From the NCBI RefSeq assembly GCF_020510685.1, contig NZ_CP075185.1:3162001-3226000 (forward strand): a DNA stretch of 64,000 bases. Direction: 5' to 3'. Shown piece after piece: positions 30,079 to 38,860 of this stretch. How positions within the stretch are numbered: the first letter of the stretch is position 1; each line of letters begins with the position of its first letter. The DNA comes from Dechloromonas denitrificans. Its GTDB lineage: Bacteria > Pseudomonadota > Gammaproteobacteria > Burkholderiales > Rhodocyclaceae. Under the pieces are notes generated by a model, which saw nothing but the letters and a program-made list of their open reading frames with translations, did not search any database and was not told the origin of the DNA. The position numbers and the translations under genes are program-made.

Positions 30079-31580
30079 GCCTGCACCGCCGGCCGGATCG
30101 GGGCGAGCTGCGCCAGACGCACGGGCGGCGGCGCCTCGCCCTGGTCGGGCCGGGTTTCCAGCCAGAAACGGTGGAGCAGGTTTTTCGCCACGCTCAGCCG
30201 ATAGGCGCTGCCGGCGCGAACGTCGGCCAGCGGGGCGTAATCTTCGCCGAGCGCCGCCATGGCATGGCGCACGCTGGCCAGCGTCCACGGCCGGCCGAGC
30301 AGCGCCATTTCGCAGCTGAGCGCCCGTTTCGGGGTCGCCGCCATGCCGCCGAAGGCAAGACGGGCGCGGCGAATCAGCCCTTGCGCGTCGACATGCACGG
30401 CAAGGCCGGCACAGACGGCGGATATATCCTGATCGAGCCGTTTGGCCACCTTGTAGCTGCGAAAGATGCGGCGCAGCGGCGCGAACGGGGCATCGAGCAC
30501 CAGCCCGCGGACGAACTCGCCGGCCCGCAGCGCGGTCTGCTGGTAGGCGAGATAGAAGTCTTCAAGCGGCATCTCGCGCCGGCTCTCGCCCTGTTGCAGC
30601 ACGATGCGGGTACCGAGCGCGATCAGCGCCGGCATCGAATCGCCGATCGGCGAGCCGTTGGCGACATTGCCGCCGAGCGTCCCGGCGTTCTTGACCGGGG
30701 TCGAGGCGAAGCGCCGGGCCAGTTCGGCCCATTGCGGCTCGAAGGCGGTGAGCGCGGCGAAGGCATCGGTCAGCGTGACGCCGGCGCCGATTTCCAGACG
30801 GCTGGCGCCGACGCTGATGGTTTTCAGTTCGGCCACCGCGCCGAGCTGGATGATTTCGCCGAGATCGCGCCCCTGCTTGGTGACCCACAGGCCGACGTCG
30901 GTGCCGCCGGCGACCAGCCGGGCGGCCGGCCGGGCGAGACGGAGGGCGGCCAGTTCGGCCAGGCTGCGCGGGCTGTGGCTGCGTCGGCCAGCCGCCTGGT
31001 AGTCGAGCGGCGGCAGCTTGGCCATCTGCTGCAACGCGGCGATCACCGGCTGCCGTGCGAGGTTCTGCCGGGGCAGCGCGTAGGCGTCGCGCGTCGCATC
31101 GACAATCGGCCGGTAGCCGGTGCACCGGCACAGGTTGCCCGACAGCGTATGGTCGATTTCCTCGCGTTCGGGGCAGCTAGTCTGGTTTTCGTAGAGCGCG
31201 AACAGCGACATTGCGAAACCCGGCGTGCAGAAGCCGCATTGCGAACCGTGCCGGTCGACCAGCGCCTGCTGCACCGGGTGGAGCTGGTCGGCGGCCGGCG
31301 CCAGATCTTCGACGGTGAACAAGGCCTTGCCGTCGAGCGAAGGCAGGAACTGGATGCAGGAATTGACGGCGCGCAGGCGCAATTCCTGCTGCCCGTCGGC
31401 CCCGACCAGTTCGCCGACGACGACGGTGCAGGCGCCGCAATCGCCCTCGGCGCAGCCTTCCTTGGTGCCGGTCTGTTGGCGGTCTTCACGCAGGTGCTGG
31501 AGCACGGTGCGGGTCGGCGAGGCGCCATCGACCTGCTGGATTGCGCCGCGAAAATAGAAGTGGATTGGACGTTCGGCCAT
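30075..31580 (-). CDS. xdhA: Xanthine dehydrogenase, 2Fe-2S and FAD subunit
   Basis: The 501-residue protein carries a ferredoxin-like domain with EGCAEGDCGAC (Cys43, 48, 51), a second cluster domain with CGFCTPG and NLCRCTGYRPI, and a FAD-binding domain with LVAGGTDVGLW and GGNVANGSPIGDS. It passes electrons from the molybdenum centre in XdhB to NAD. The ATG at 31580 starts MAERPIHFYFRG; the in-frame TTG two codons upstream is less likely. It is the first gene of the long purine operon, with a strong palindrome at 31647-31672 upstream. Confidence 0.95.
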   Translation of the reverse strand: MAERPIHFYFRGAIQQVDGASPTRTVLQHLREDRQQTGTKEGCAEGDCGACTVVVGELVGADGQQELRLRAVNSCIQFLPSLDGKALFTVEDLAPAADQLHPVQQALVDRHGSQCGFCTPGFAMSLFALYENQTSCPEREEIDHTLSGNLCRCTGYRPIVDATRDAYALPRQNLARQPVIAALQQMAKLPPLDYQAAGRRSHSPRSLAELAALRLARPAARLVAGGTDVGLWVTKQGRDLGEIIQLGAVAELKTISVGASRLEIGAGVTLTDAFAALTAFEPQWAELARRFASTPVKNAGTLGGNVANGSPIGDSMPALIALGTRIVLQQGESRREMPLEDFYLAYQQTALRAGEFVRGLVLDAPFAPLRRIFRSYKVAKRLDQDISAVCAGLAVHVDAQGLIRRARLAFGGMAATPKRALSCEMALLGRPWTLASVRHAMAALGEDYAPLADVRAGSAYRLSVAKNLLHRFWLETRPDQGEAPPPVRLAQLAPIRPAVQA

Positions 31581-31646
31581 GATCAAAAATGCGTCGAATT
31601 GCGATGTTTCAAAGTAGCACGGCTCCCCGGCGGGGTTGATCAGCGG

Positions 31647-31672
31647 CCAGCGATAAGGATTATCTGCGCTGG
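31647..31672. promoter_or_regulatory. Palindrome upstream of the xdhA operon
   Basis: GATAAGGATTATC (31652-31664) is a perfect 13-bp palindrome flanked by CCAGC (31647-31651) and GCTGG (31668-31672). It lies about 70-90 bp upstream of xdhA and directly after the end of the preceding deaminase gene. The place suits an operator of the purine operon. It does not resemble the TTGTATACAA-type sites known for some XDH regulators. Function is inferred. Confidence 0.5.
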
Positions 31673-31673
31673 C

Positions 31674-32168
31674 TTATGGCCGTTCCCAGAAGCCAACATG
31701 CGGCGCCGCCGCCGCGTCTTCGAGACAGGGGCCGGTGACGGCGACCGGACGCTGGCCACGGGCGAAGACCTCGCGACAGGGCAAGGCAAAAGTCGGGTTT
31801 TCCGGGTGGTCGCCGGTCAGCGAGAGCAGCCGATGTTCGGACAGCGCATAGACGACGCGGCCGATGCCGCACCAATAGATCGCCCCGGCACACATGGCGC
31901 AGGGTTCGGCGCTCGAATACAGCGTCGCCCCGGCCAGTTCATCCGGCGTCAGGCGGCGGGCGGCCAGCCCGGCGGCCACCAGCTCGGCATGGCGGGTCGG
32001 GTCGCCGTCCGGCGGCAGCGAGTCGTTGCCGGCTTCGGCGACGATGCGGCCGGCGGCGTCGACGACCAGCGCGGCAAACGGATGCTTGCCGGCGGCGCGG
32101 ACCTGGCGGGAAAGTTCGATGCTGCGCTGCAGAAAAAACAGGTCCGTGGCGGACAGGATTTGGCTCAT
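31674..32168 (-). CDS. Nucleoside/base deaminase, CDA fold (guanine deaminase-like)
   Basis: The 164-residue protein has the zinc motifs of the cytidine/deoxycytidylate deaminase superfamily: HAE (His60, Glu62) and PCAMC (Cys90, Cys93). The active-site context TRHAELVA and SSAEPCAMCAGAIYWCGIGRVVYAL is closest to the GuaD (YkoA-like) and TadA branch. The lack of the tRNA-binding C-terminal features and its place next to xdhA favour guanine or another free purine as substrate. The ATG at 32168 has AAAGGAG upstream. It lies upstream of xdhA on the same strand and could share its transcript. Confidence 0.85.
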   Translation of the reverse strand: MSQILSATDLFFLQRSIELSRQVRAAGKHPFAALVVDAAGRIVAEAGNDSLPPDGDPTRHAELVAAGLAARRLTPDELAGATLYSSAEPCAMCAGAIYWCGIGRVVYALSEHRLLSLTGDHPENPTFALPCREVFARGQRPVAVTGPCLEDAAAAPHVGFWERP

Positions 32169-32199
32169 GGCGGACTCCTTTAAGGTCGGCAATTATCGC

Positions 32200-32217
32200 G
32201 GCCGGCCGGGGCCGGCC
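32200..32217. repeat. GC-only palindrome in divergent promoter region
   Basis: GGCCGGCC-GG-GGCCGGCC is a perfect inverted repeat in the 158-bp space between the CDA-type deaminase gene and the BMP gene. It could form a stem or be a simple by-product of GGCC-rich sequence. No matching promoter elements were clear. Confidence 0.4.
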
Positions 32218-32326
32218 ATAGCAGCGTTGAGGAATACTGGTCATAACGCCGGCGGGATGGGTCTGGCGGTTGGCGATTGCTACAGTGCAGCAACCAACCC
32301 CCTCACCCCTCCAAGGAGAACCACGC

Positions 32327-33406
32327 ATGCTGCTCTCTCGCCTCAAGACCCTGACTGCCGTCGCGGCGCTGTCTGTTGCCAGCCTGACCGGCGCCCAGGC
32401 GGCCGACCCGCTGAAGGCCGGTTTCGTCTATATCGGCCCAACCGGCGACCACGGCTGGACCTATTCGCATGACGAAGGCCGCAAGCTGCTGGAAAGCCAG
32501 TCGGCCGGCCAGGTGAAAACCACCTTCGTCGAGAATGTGCCGGAAACGGCCGACGCCGAGCGGGTTTTCCGCGATCTGGCGCAAAAAGGCAACAAGGTGG
32601 TCTTCGGCACCTCCTTCGGCTACATGAACCAGATGACCAAGGTCGCCAAGGCCTTCCCCAACACCGTCTTCATGCACGCCACCGGCTACAAGACGGCGGC
32701 CAATCTCGGCGTCTATGACGTCCGGACCTACGAAGGCGCCTACATGCTCGGCGTCGTCGCCGGCAAGATGAGCAAGGGCAACAAGCTGGGCGTCGTCGCT
32801 TCGATCCCCATCCCGGAAGTGATCCGCAACATCAACGCTTTCACGATCGGGGCGCGCAGCGTCAATCCGGCGATCACCACCCGCGCCATCTGGGTCAATA
32901 GCTGGTTCGATCCGGGCAAGGAACGCGAAGCCGCGCTGGCGCTGATCGCCCAGGGTTGCGACGTGCTGATGCAGAACACCGATTCGCCGGCCGTCGTCCA
33001 GGCCGCCCAGGAAAAAGGCGTGCTCGCCTTCGGCTGGGATTCCGACATGAGCAAGTTCGGCGGCAAGGCGCACCTGGCGGCATCGGTGCTCAACTGGGGC
33101 GTCATCTACAAGAAGACCGTCGATGAAGTGCAGGCCGGCACCTGGAAGAGCGGCGACCTGTGGTGGGGCGTCAAGGAAGGTGCGGTCAATATCGAGAGCT
33201 TCGGCTCGGCCGTGCCGGCAGAGGTGAAGAAACTGGCCGAACAGCGGCGGGACGACATCAAGTCCGGCAAGCTCCACCCGTTCACCGGCCCGCTCAAGGA
33301 CCAGGCCGGCAAGGAGCTGCTCGCGGCGGGCAAGAGCTATGCCGACGGCGAGTTGAAGAAGATGAATTTCTACGTCGAAGGCGTCGACGGGGCGATTCCC
33401 AAATAA
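32327..33406 (+). CDS. BMP-family ABC transporter substrate-binding protein (purine-type)
   Basis: The 359-residue protein has a Sec signal peptide (LTAVAALSVASLTGAQA) and the BMP/Med fold: FVYIGPTGDHGWTYSHDEGRK, TYEGAYMLGVVAGKMSK, and FGWDSDMSKFG. Proteins of this type bind purine nucleosides or bases in the periplasm and serve YufOPQ/NupOPQ importers, which are encoded at 23185-26711. AAGGAGA lies before the ATG at 32327. It is transcribed divergently from the rest of the transporter and has its own terminator, so it can be made in excess over the membrane parts, as is usual for binding proteins. Confidence 0.92.
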   Translation: MLLSRLKTLTAVAALSVASLTGAQAADPLKAGFVYIGPTGDHGWTYSHDEGRKLLESQSAGQVKTTFVENVPETADAERVFRDLAQKGNKVVFGTSFGYMNQMTKVAKAFPNTVFMHATGYKTAANLGVYDVRTYEGAYMLGVVAGKMSKGNKLGVVASIPIPEVIRNINAFTIGARSVNPAITTRAIWVNSWFDPGKEREAALALIAQGCDVLMQNTDSPAVVQAAQEKGVLAFGWDSDMSKFGGKAHLAASVLNWGVIYKKTVDEVQAGTWKSGDLWWGVKEGAVNIESFGSAVPAEVKKLAEQRRDDIKSGKLHPFTGPLKDQAGKELLAAGKSYADGELKKMNFYVEGVDGAIPK

Positions 33407-33427
33407 GCCGTCGGCTGTGCGGCCATC

Positions 33428-33454
33428 AAAGCGCCCTGTGGGGCGCTTTTTTTC
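33428..33454 (+). terminator. Intrinsic terminator after BMP gene
   Basis: AAAGCGCCC (33428-33436), loop TGTG, and GGGCGCTTT (33441-33449) are followed by further T residues. The stem and seven-T tail 22 bp after the stop codon make a clear terminator. Confidence 0.92.
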
Positions 33455-33590
33455 GTCCGGATGCCCGGCCTTGCCCGGCTGGCTCAGCTCGGCGCGCGAC
33501 CGGAGAAGTGCGTCGCCGGACAAGACGGCCGGCATGCGATGCGTGATAATCACGGCATCGAACATGTCAGGGCAATTCAACTGCTGGTCA

Positions 33591-34694
33591 ATGGCTGAAA
33601 CTATCCGTCGTTCCGTAATGCTATTTTGCTGTCTGCTGCTGATCCCGATTGCCGGATGGGCCGAAAGCATCGTTTTCCTGAATCCGGGCAAGTCGACCGA
33701 GGAATTCTGGGTCAGCGTCAGCCGTTTCATGCAGTCGGCGGCCAGCGATCTCCACGTCGATCTCGACATCCTGTATGCCGAACGCGATGCCACCAAGATG
33801 GTCGCCAACGCCCGTTCGGTGCTCGAGCGGGCGCGGCAGCCGGATTACCTGATCGTCGTCAACGAAAAGCAGGTGGCGCCCGAGATCCTGAAAATGACCG
33901 CGGGTTCGGGCATCAAAGTGTTCCTGCTGCTCAATTCGATCAGCGCCGAGCAGAAGCAGGCCCTGGAAAGCGCCGGGGTTTCGTTGAGCCATCTGGTCGG
34001 CAGCCTGGTGCCCAACAACGAGGATGCCGGCTATCGCATGGCCAAGGCACTCTTTAACGAGGCGCAGCGCGCCCTGCCGGCGCGGCCGGACGGCAGCCGC
34101 CAACTGATCGCCATTGCCGGCGACAAGGCAACGCCCGCCTCACTGGAGCGCGAGGCCGGATTGCGCCGGGCGCTGGCCGAACATCCGGAAATCCAGCTGA
34201 CCCAGATCGTCTATGGCGAGTGGAACCAGCAACGGGCCCAGGCGCAGACCGACATCCTGCTGACGCGCTACCCGGAAGCCCGTCTGGTCTGGGCAGCCAA
34301 CGATCTGATGGCCTTCGGCGCGATCCAGGCCGCCGAGGCGAAAAATCTGCTGCCCGGCAAGAACATCCTGTTCGCCGGCCTGAACAATTCGCGGCAGGCG
34401 ATGCAGGACCGGCTGAGCGGCCGCCTCAGCGTTCTTGCGGCCGGGCATTTCACGGCCGGCGGCTGGGCCGTGGTGATGATTCACGATGTCCACGCCGGCA
34501 AGGACCTCGAGAAGGCCGGCGGCCGGGATCGGCGCGATCCGCTGTTTGCCATCATCGACGCCCGTCAGGCCAAGCAGTTCATCGAGCGCTTTGACGACCA
34601 GCGCATTCCCCAGGTCGACTTCCGGCAATTCAGCCTGGTACATGCGCCGAAGTCCCGCGACTATCACTTCTCGTTGTTACCCCTGCTCAAATGA
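33591..34694 (+). CDS. Periplasmic binding protein, LacI/RbsB type, coupled to a sensor kinase
   Basis: The 367-residue product (ATG at 33591) has a signal peptide (MLFCCLLLIPIAGWA) and a type 1 periplasmic-binding fold: SIVFLNPGKSTEEFWVSVSRFM, LIAIAGDKATPASLERE, VWAANDLMAFGAIQAAEAKN and LFAGLNNSRQAM. No ABC permease or ATPase is nearby. Its stop overlaps the start of a hybrid histidine kinase (ATGA), so it probably acts as a ligand-sensing partner of that kinase, like TorT with TorS or LuxP with LuxQ. The ligand is unknown; neighbours deal with purines on one side and tetrathionate on the other. Confidence 0.85.
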   Translation: MAETIRRSVMLFCCLLLIPIAGWAESIVFLNPGKSTEEFWVSVSRFMQSAASDLHVDLDILYAERDATKMVANARSVLERARQPDYLIVVNEKQVAPEILKMTAGSGIKVFLLLNSISAEQKQALESAGVSLSHLVGSLVPNNEDAGYRMAKALFNEAQRALPARPDGSRQLIAIAGDKATPASLEREAGLRRALAEHPEIQLTQIVYGEWNQQRAQAQTDILLTRYPEARLVWAANDLMAFGAIQAAEAKNLLPGKNILFAGLNNSRQAMQDRLSGRLSVLAAGHFTAGGWAVVMIHDVHAGKDLEKAGGRDRRDPLFAIIDARQAKQFIERFDDQRIPQVDFRQFSLVHAPKSRDYHFSLLPLLK

Positions 34695-36958
34695 TCGCCG
34701 CCCCGTCGCTACAACGCAGAATCCTCCGTCACATCCTGGCGGCCGCGGCACTGACCATGCTTCTGGCGATCGCCCTGACCTCGTACTTTGCCTGGCAACA
34801 GGAAACCCAGCGGCTGCGCGCCCTGTCGGCGCAAACCCTGGAGTCGCTGAGCATTGCGCTGACCGAAGCGGTCTGGGCGGTCGATGTGCGCCAGTCGGAG
34901 AATCTTCTGCAATCGGCGTTGAAGACCGACGGCGTGGTCCGCGCCGAACTGCGGACGCTGACCGGCCAGACCTATCGTTACGCGACCCCGACGGTGCATG
35001 GCGAGTACCTGGCGCGCAGCGCGCCGCTGGTGCGTGGCGAGCAGTCGCTCGGGGTACTGGAAATCGCCGTCAGCAACGATGTGATGATCGATGAACTGAT
35101 CCATCGCATCACCCGCCTGATCGTCAGCGCCCTGCTCTTCGTCGGCCTGTTCGGCGGTTTGAGCTACCTGACCATACGCCGCGAAATCGTCACCCCGCTC
35201 GGGCAACTGGCGGCACGGATTGCCGCCAACGAGCCGGGATCGGTGATCGCGCTGGAAGCCGACGCCGGGCGGGCCGGCTACGAACTGCACCAACTGCTCG
35301 GCGCCTTCAATGCGATGCAGGCCGAGATCGCCGCGCACCTGCGCAATGAGCGCGAACTGCGCGAGCAACTGGCGGTTCAGGCGAAAAAGGCATTGCGCGA
35401 GAGCGAGGACAAGCTGCTCGGACTTTATGAGCTGTCGCCGCTCGGCATCGCGCTGACCGACATGGCCGGCCGTTACATCGACTTCAACGAAGCCTTCCGG
35501 CAGATTTCCGGCTATCCGGCCGACGAACTCCGGCAGATCGATTACTGGCAACTGACCCCGCCCGAGTATGCCGAACTGGAAAAGCTGCAGCTCGAAACGC
35601 TGGCCCGCACCGGGCGTTACGGCCCCTACGAAAAAGAGTACCTGCACAAGGATGGGCACCGCATCCCGCTGCGCCTCAACGGCATGCTGATGACCGGCAA
35701 GGACGGCCGGCAATACATCTGGTCGATCGTCGAGGACATTACCACCAGCCGTGCCGCGGCCGAGCAATTGCTGGCCGCCAAGCTGGCCGCCGAAGCCGCC
35801 AATCAGGCAAAAAGCAGTTTCCTGGCGACAATGTCGCATGAAATCCGCACGCCGATGAACGGTGTGCTGGGCATGGCGCAAATCCTGTTGATGCCGGGGC
35901 TGAGCGAAGAGGAGCGGCAGGACGCAGCGCGGATCATCCTGAATTCCGGCAAAACGCTCTTGACCCTGCTCGACGACATTCTCGACCTGTCGAAGATCGA
36001 GGCCGGCCGCTTCGAGCTGGTACCCGGGGTTTTTTCGCCGCAGCGTCTGATCGACGAAACGCTGAGCCTTTTCTCCGAATTGGCGACAAGCAAGGGCCTG
36101 CGCATCGAAGCCGTTTGGCACGGGGCGCCGGAGGCACGCTATCACGGCGATCAGACACGCCTGCGCCAGATGCTGTCGAACCTGGTCAGCAATGCCGTCA
36201 AATTCACCGACCGCGGGTTCGTGCGGATCGAGGCGCAGCCGGTCGTCCTGGCCGACGGGCGGAGCGAACTGGAGTTCGCGGTAACCGACAGCGGCATCGG
36301 CATTGCACCCGACAAGCAGGCCTTGCTGTTCCAGCCATTTTCCCAGCTCGACGGCAGCAGCACCCGGCCGTACGGCGGCACCGGCCTCGGGCTGTCGATT
36401 GTCAGCAACCTGGTCCAGCTGATGGGCGGCGAATTCGGGGTAACGAGCGAACTTGGCCAGCAGGCGCGTTTCTGGTTCCGCATCCCGGCGCCGCTCCAAT
36501 CGGCGACCGGCGAAAGCCGCCAGGCGCCTCGCCTGCCGCCGCTCGACGACGCTGCACCGAAAGGCTCGGCCGGCCGGGTGCTGGTGGTCGAAGACAATCA
36601 GACCAATCGCATGGTGCTGACGATGCTGCTCGGCAAGCTCGGTGCCCGGGTCGACATCGTCGAAAACGGCGAGCAGGCGCTGGCGGCGATTACCGCCGGG
36701 AAACATCCGGATCTGGTCCTGATGGATATCCAGATGCCGGTCATGGACGGCCTCGAAGCGACCCGGCGCATTCGCCAGTGGGAGCGGGACGAGCAGCGCC
36801 CGCCCCTGCCCATCGTCGCCTTGACCGCCGGGGCTTTTGCCGAGGATCGTCAACAATGCATGGCGGCCGGGATGGACGATTTCCTGACCAAACCGATCAG
36901 CATCGAGCAACTCGGCCGGGTGCTGTCGACCTGGGTGAAAACACCGGCAACCCTGTAG
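34691..36958 (+). CDS. Hybrid sensor histidine kinase with PAS and receiver domains
   Basis: The 755-residue protein has a membrane helix at residues 15-33, a periplasmic domain to about 140, a second helix at 143-162, a HAMP-like linker, a PAS domain (about 235-355), HisKA with SHEIRTPMNG (His383), an HATPase with DSGIGIAPDK and GGTGLGLSI, and a C-terminal receiver domain with LMDIQMPVMDG. It is coupled to the periplasmic binding protein gene upstream. No Hpt protein or dedicated response regulator gene follows; the nearest regulator is ttrR, 1.9 kb downstream and paired with its own kinase. Output is unknown. Confidence 0.92.
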   Translation: MIAAPSLQRRILRHILAAAALTMLLAIALTSYFAWQQETQRLRALSAQTLESLSIALTEAVWAVDVRQSENLLQSALKTDGVVRAELRTLTGQTYRYATPTVHGEYLARSAPLVRGEQSLGVLEIAVSNDVMIDELIHRITRLIVSALLFVGLFGGLSYLTIRREIVTPLGQLAARIAANEPGSVIALEADAGRAGYELHQLLGAFNAMQAEIAAHLRNERELREQLAVQAKKALRESEDKLLGLYELSPLGIALTDMAGRYIDFNEAFRQISGYPADELRQIDYWQLTPPEYAELEKLQLETLARTGRYGPYEKEYLHKDGHRIPLRLNGMLMTGKDGRQYIWSIVEDITTSRAAAEQLLAAKLAAEAANQAKSSFLATMSHEIRTPMNGVLGMAQILLMPGLSEEERQDAARIILNSGKTLLTLLDDILDLSKIEAGRFELVPGVFSPQRLIDETLSLFSELATSKGLRIEAVWHGAPEARYHGDQTRLRQMLSNLVSNAVKFTDRGFVRIEAQPVVLADGRSELEFAVTDSGIGIAPDKQALLFQPFSQLDGSSTRPYGGTGLGLSIVSNLVQLMGGEFGVTSELGQQARFWFRIPAPLQSATGESRQAPRLPPLDDAAPKGSAGRVLVVEDNQTNRMVLTMLLGKLGARVDIVENGEQALAAITAGKHPDLVLMDIQMPVMDGLEATRRIRQWERDEQRPPLPIVALTAGAFAEDRQQCMAAGMDDFLTKPISIEQLGRVLSTWVKTPATL

Positions 36959-37060
36959 CGCCCCGCGCCGGCCAGCGAATCGCGCGTCCCGGCTGGGCGC
37001 CGGGCCAAATGAAGCAGACGGCGAGCCAATCGACCGGTGCCGCATCGGTATACTCTGCAC

Positions 37061-38860
37061 ATGGATTACCTCCCCCATCGAAAGCCCCTGATGCCAGGCC
37101 GTTTGGCCGGCCTGCTCGCGCTGTCTTGCTTTTGGGCGATGCAGGCCGCGGCGAGCGATGTGGCGATCGGCGTCTTTGCCTACCAGGGAGAGCGCGCCGC
37201 GACCTCCGACTGGACGCCCTTGGTCCGCTACCTCAACAAGGCCCTGCCGGAACACCATTTCCGCCTCGAAAATTACGACGCCCAGAGCTTGCGCGCCGCC
37301 ATTACCGAACAGCGGATTGATCTGGTGTTAACCAACCCCGGGCATTACATCACGATGGAAGCCGAATTCGGCCTCAGTCGCATTGCCACGCTGGCCTCAC
37401 CGGGCATGCCGGCAGCACGGGCGCTGGGCTCGGTGGTCATTACCCGCGCCGAACGCAGCGACCTGAACGAGCTGGCCGATCTCGCCGGAAAACGCGTTGC
37501 GGCGGTCGCCCCGGAGGCCTTCGGTGGTTACCTGCTGGCGGCGCGTGAAATGCTGCGGCGGGGCGTCGATCCGGAATCCGATCTGAAGGAAATCCGCTTC
37601 GTCGGTTTGCCGATGGCGCGGGTCATCGAGGCGGTGCAACGGGGCGAGGTCGATGCCGGCATCGTCCGCGCCTGCCTGCCCGAGCAGATGGCTCGCCAGG
37701 GCCAACTTCGGCTGAACGAGTTCCGAGTTCTGTCGGCGCGCCAGGACAGCGAAATTCCTTGCACCCTGTCGACGCCCTTGTACCCGAACTGGCCAATCGC
37801 CGTTACCCGGCAGACCAACCCCGAGCTGGCCAAGAACGTGGCGCACGCCCTGTTATCGATGATCGAAGCGAACGATGGCCTGAACTGGACGGTGCCGGCC
37901 GATTATCAGCCGGTGCACGACCTCTATCGGGAATTGCGCATCGGCCCCTACGCCTACCTGCGCGAAATCACCCCGGAAGGGCTGGCTCGCCGCTTCTGGC
38001 CCTGGCTGCTCGGCATACTGGTCGTGCTGGTCGCCTGGATTGTCCATACGGTGCGCGTCGAGCATCTGGTCAGCCGGCGGACCGCGCAGTTGCGCGATTC
38101 GCTGAACGCCAGGGAACAGGCCGAGTCGCGGATGCGCGAGAGCCAGGAGCAAATGGAGCATCTGTCGCGCCTGTCGGTACTGGGCGAACTGTCCGGCAAT
38201 TTGGCCCATGAGCTGAATCAGCCGCTCACCACCATCGGCACCTACGCCCGCACGGTGCTGCGACGCCAGGCAAGCGGTCGCCTGACCCCGGAGGCGATCA
38301 GCGAGGCCTGTACCGAAATCGCCAACGAAGCCGAGCGAGCCGGCGGCATCGTCCAGCGCATTCGTCATTTCGCCAGGAAGCGCGCCGCAGTACGCGACCC
38401 GGTCGATCTGCCGGGCCTGGCCGAAGAGGCACGGCATCTGATTACCGGCATGCTGGCCCACCCGCCGGAAGTGCGCATCGACAACCGGCTTTCCGCCCGT
38501 TGCGGCGTGCTGGCAGACGGCCCGCAAATCCAGCAGGTACTGCTCAACCTGATTAAGAATGCGATCGATGCGGGCCGCGCCCTGCCGGCCGAGCGCCAGA
38601 GTATCCAGGTGATTGTCGAAGCGGTCGACAACTGGGTGCAGGTGCACGTCATCGACCATGCGACCGGCCTCGACAGCGGACAATTGGCGCATCTGTTCGA
38701 ACCGTTTTTCACCACCAAGCCGGATGGCCTCGGTCTCGGCCTGCCGATCTGCAAAACCATTATCGAAGCCCACGGCGGTCGGCTCTGGGCGGAGCCCAAC
38801 AGCGACGGCCCGGGCATGCGTTTTTCCTTCTCTCTCCCCTGCCATGAACTATCAGCCTGA
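37061..38860 (+). CDS. ttrS: Tetrathionate sensor histidine kinase TtrS
   Basis: The 599-residue protein has a signal/anchor segment, a PhnD-like periplasmic binding domain (VAIGVFAYQGERAATSDWTPLVRYL, residues about 33-290), one membrane helix (WPWLLGILVVLVAWIVHTV), a HisKA with NLAHELNQPLTTIGTYAR and an HATPase with GLGLGLPICKTI. This PhnD-type sensor with a FixL-like kinase core is the TtrS layout. Next to ttrR and ttrBCA the assignment is firm. It senses tetrathionate (or a related oxyanion) in the periplasm and phosphorylates TtrR. The ATG at 37061 is preferred to the GTG at 37037; an in-frame ATG at 37091 would also keep the signal segment. Confidence 0.88.
   Translation: MDYLPHRKPLMPGRLAGLLALSCFWAMQAAASDVAIGVFAYQGERAATSDWTPLVRYLNKALPEHHFRLENYDAQSLRAAITEQRIDLVLTNPGHYITMEAEFGLSRIATLASPGMPAARALGSVVITRAERSDLNELADLAGKRVAAVAPEAFGGYLLAAREMLRRGVDPESDLKEIRFVGLPMARVIEAVQRGEVDAGIVRACLPEQMARQGQLRLNEFRVLSARQDSEIPCTLSTPLYPNWPIAVTRQTNPELAKNVAHALLSMIEANDGLNWTVPADYQPVHDLYRELRIGPYAYLREITPEGLARRFWPWLLGILVVLVAWIVHTVRVEHLVSRRTAQLRDSLNAREQAESRMRESQEQMEHLSRLSVLGELSGNLAHELNQPLTTIGTYARTVLRRQASGRLTPEAISEACTEIANEAERAGGIVQRIRHFARKRAAVRDPVDLPGLAEEARHLITGMLAHPPEVRIDNRLSARCGVLADGPQIQQVLLNLIKNAIDAGRALPAERQSIQVIVEAVDNWVQVHVIDHATGLDSGQLAHLFEPFFTTKPDGLGLGLPICKTIIEAHGGRLWAEPNSDGPGMRFSFSLPCHELSA

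Noticed and set aside
30079..30288. N-terminal extension of xdhB
   Set aside because: It overlaps xdhA in another frame and has no molybdenum hydroxylase features; the ATG at 30078 is coupled to the xdhA stop.
32263..32284. Possible sigma-54 promoter (TGGCGG...TTGC) upstream of the BMP gene
   Set aside because: The distance between the GG and GC elements is 12 (or 9) bases, not 10, so it does not fit the sigma-54 spacing.
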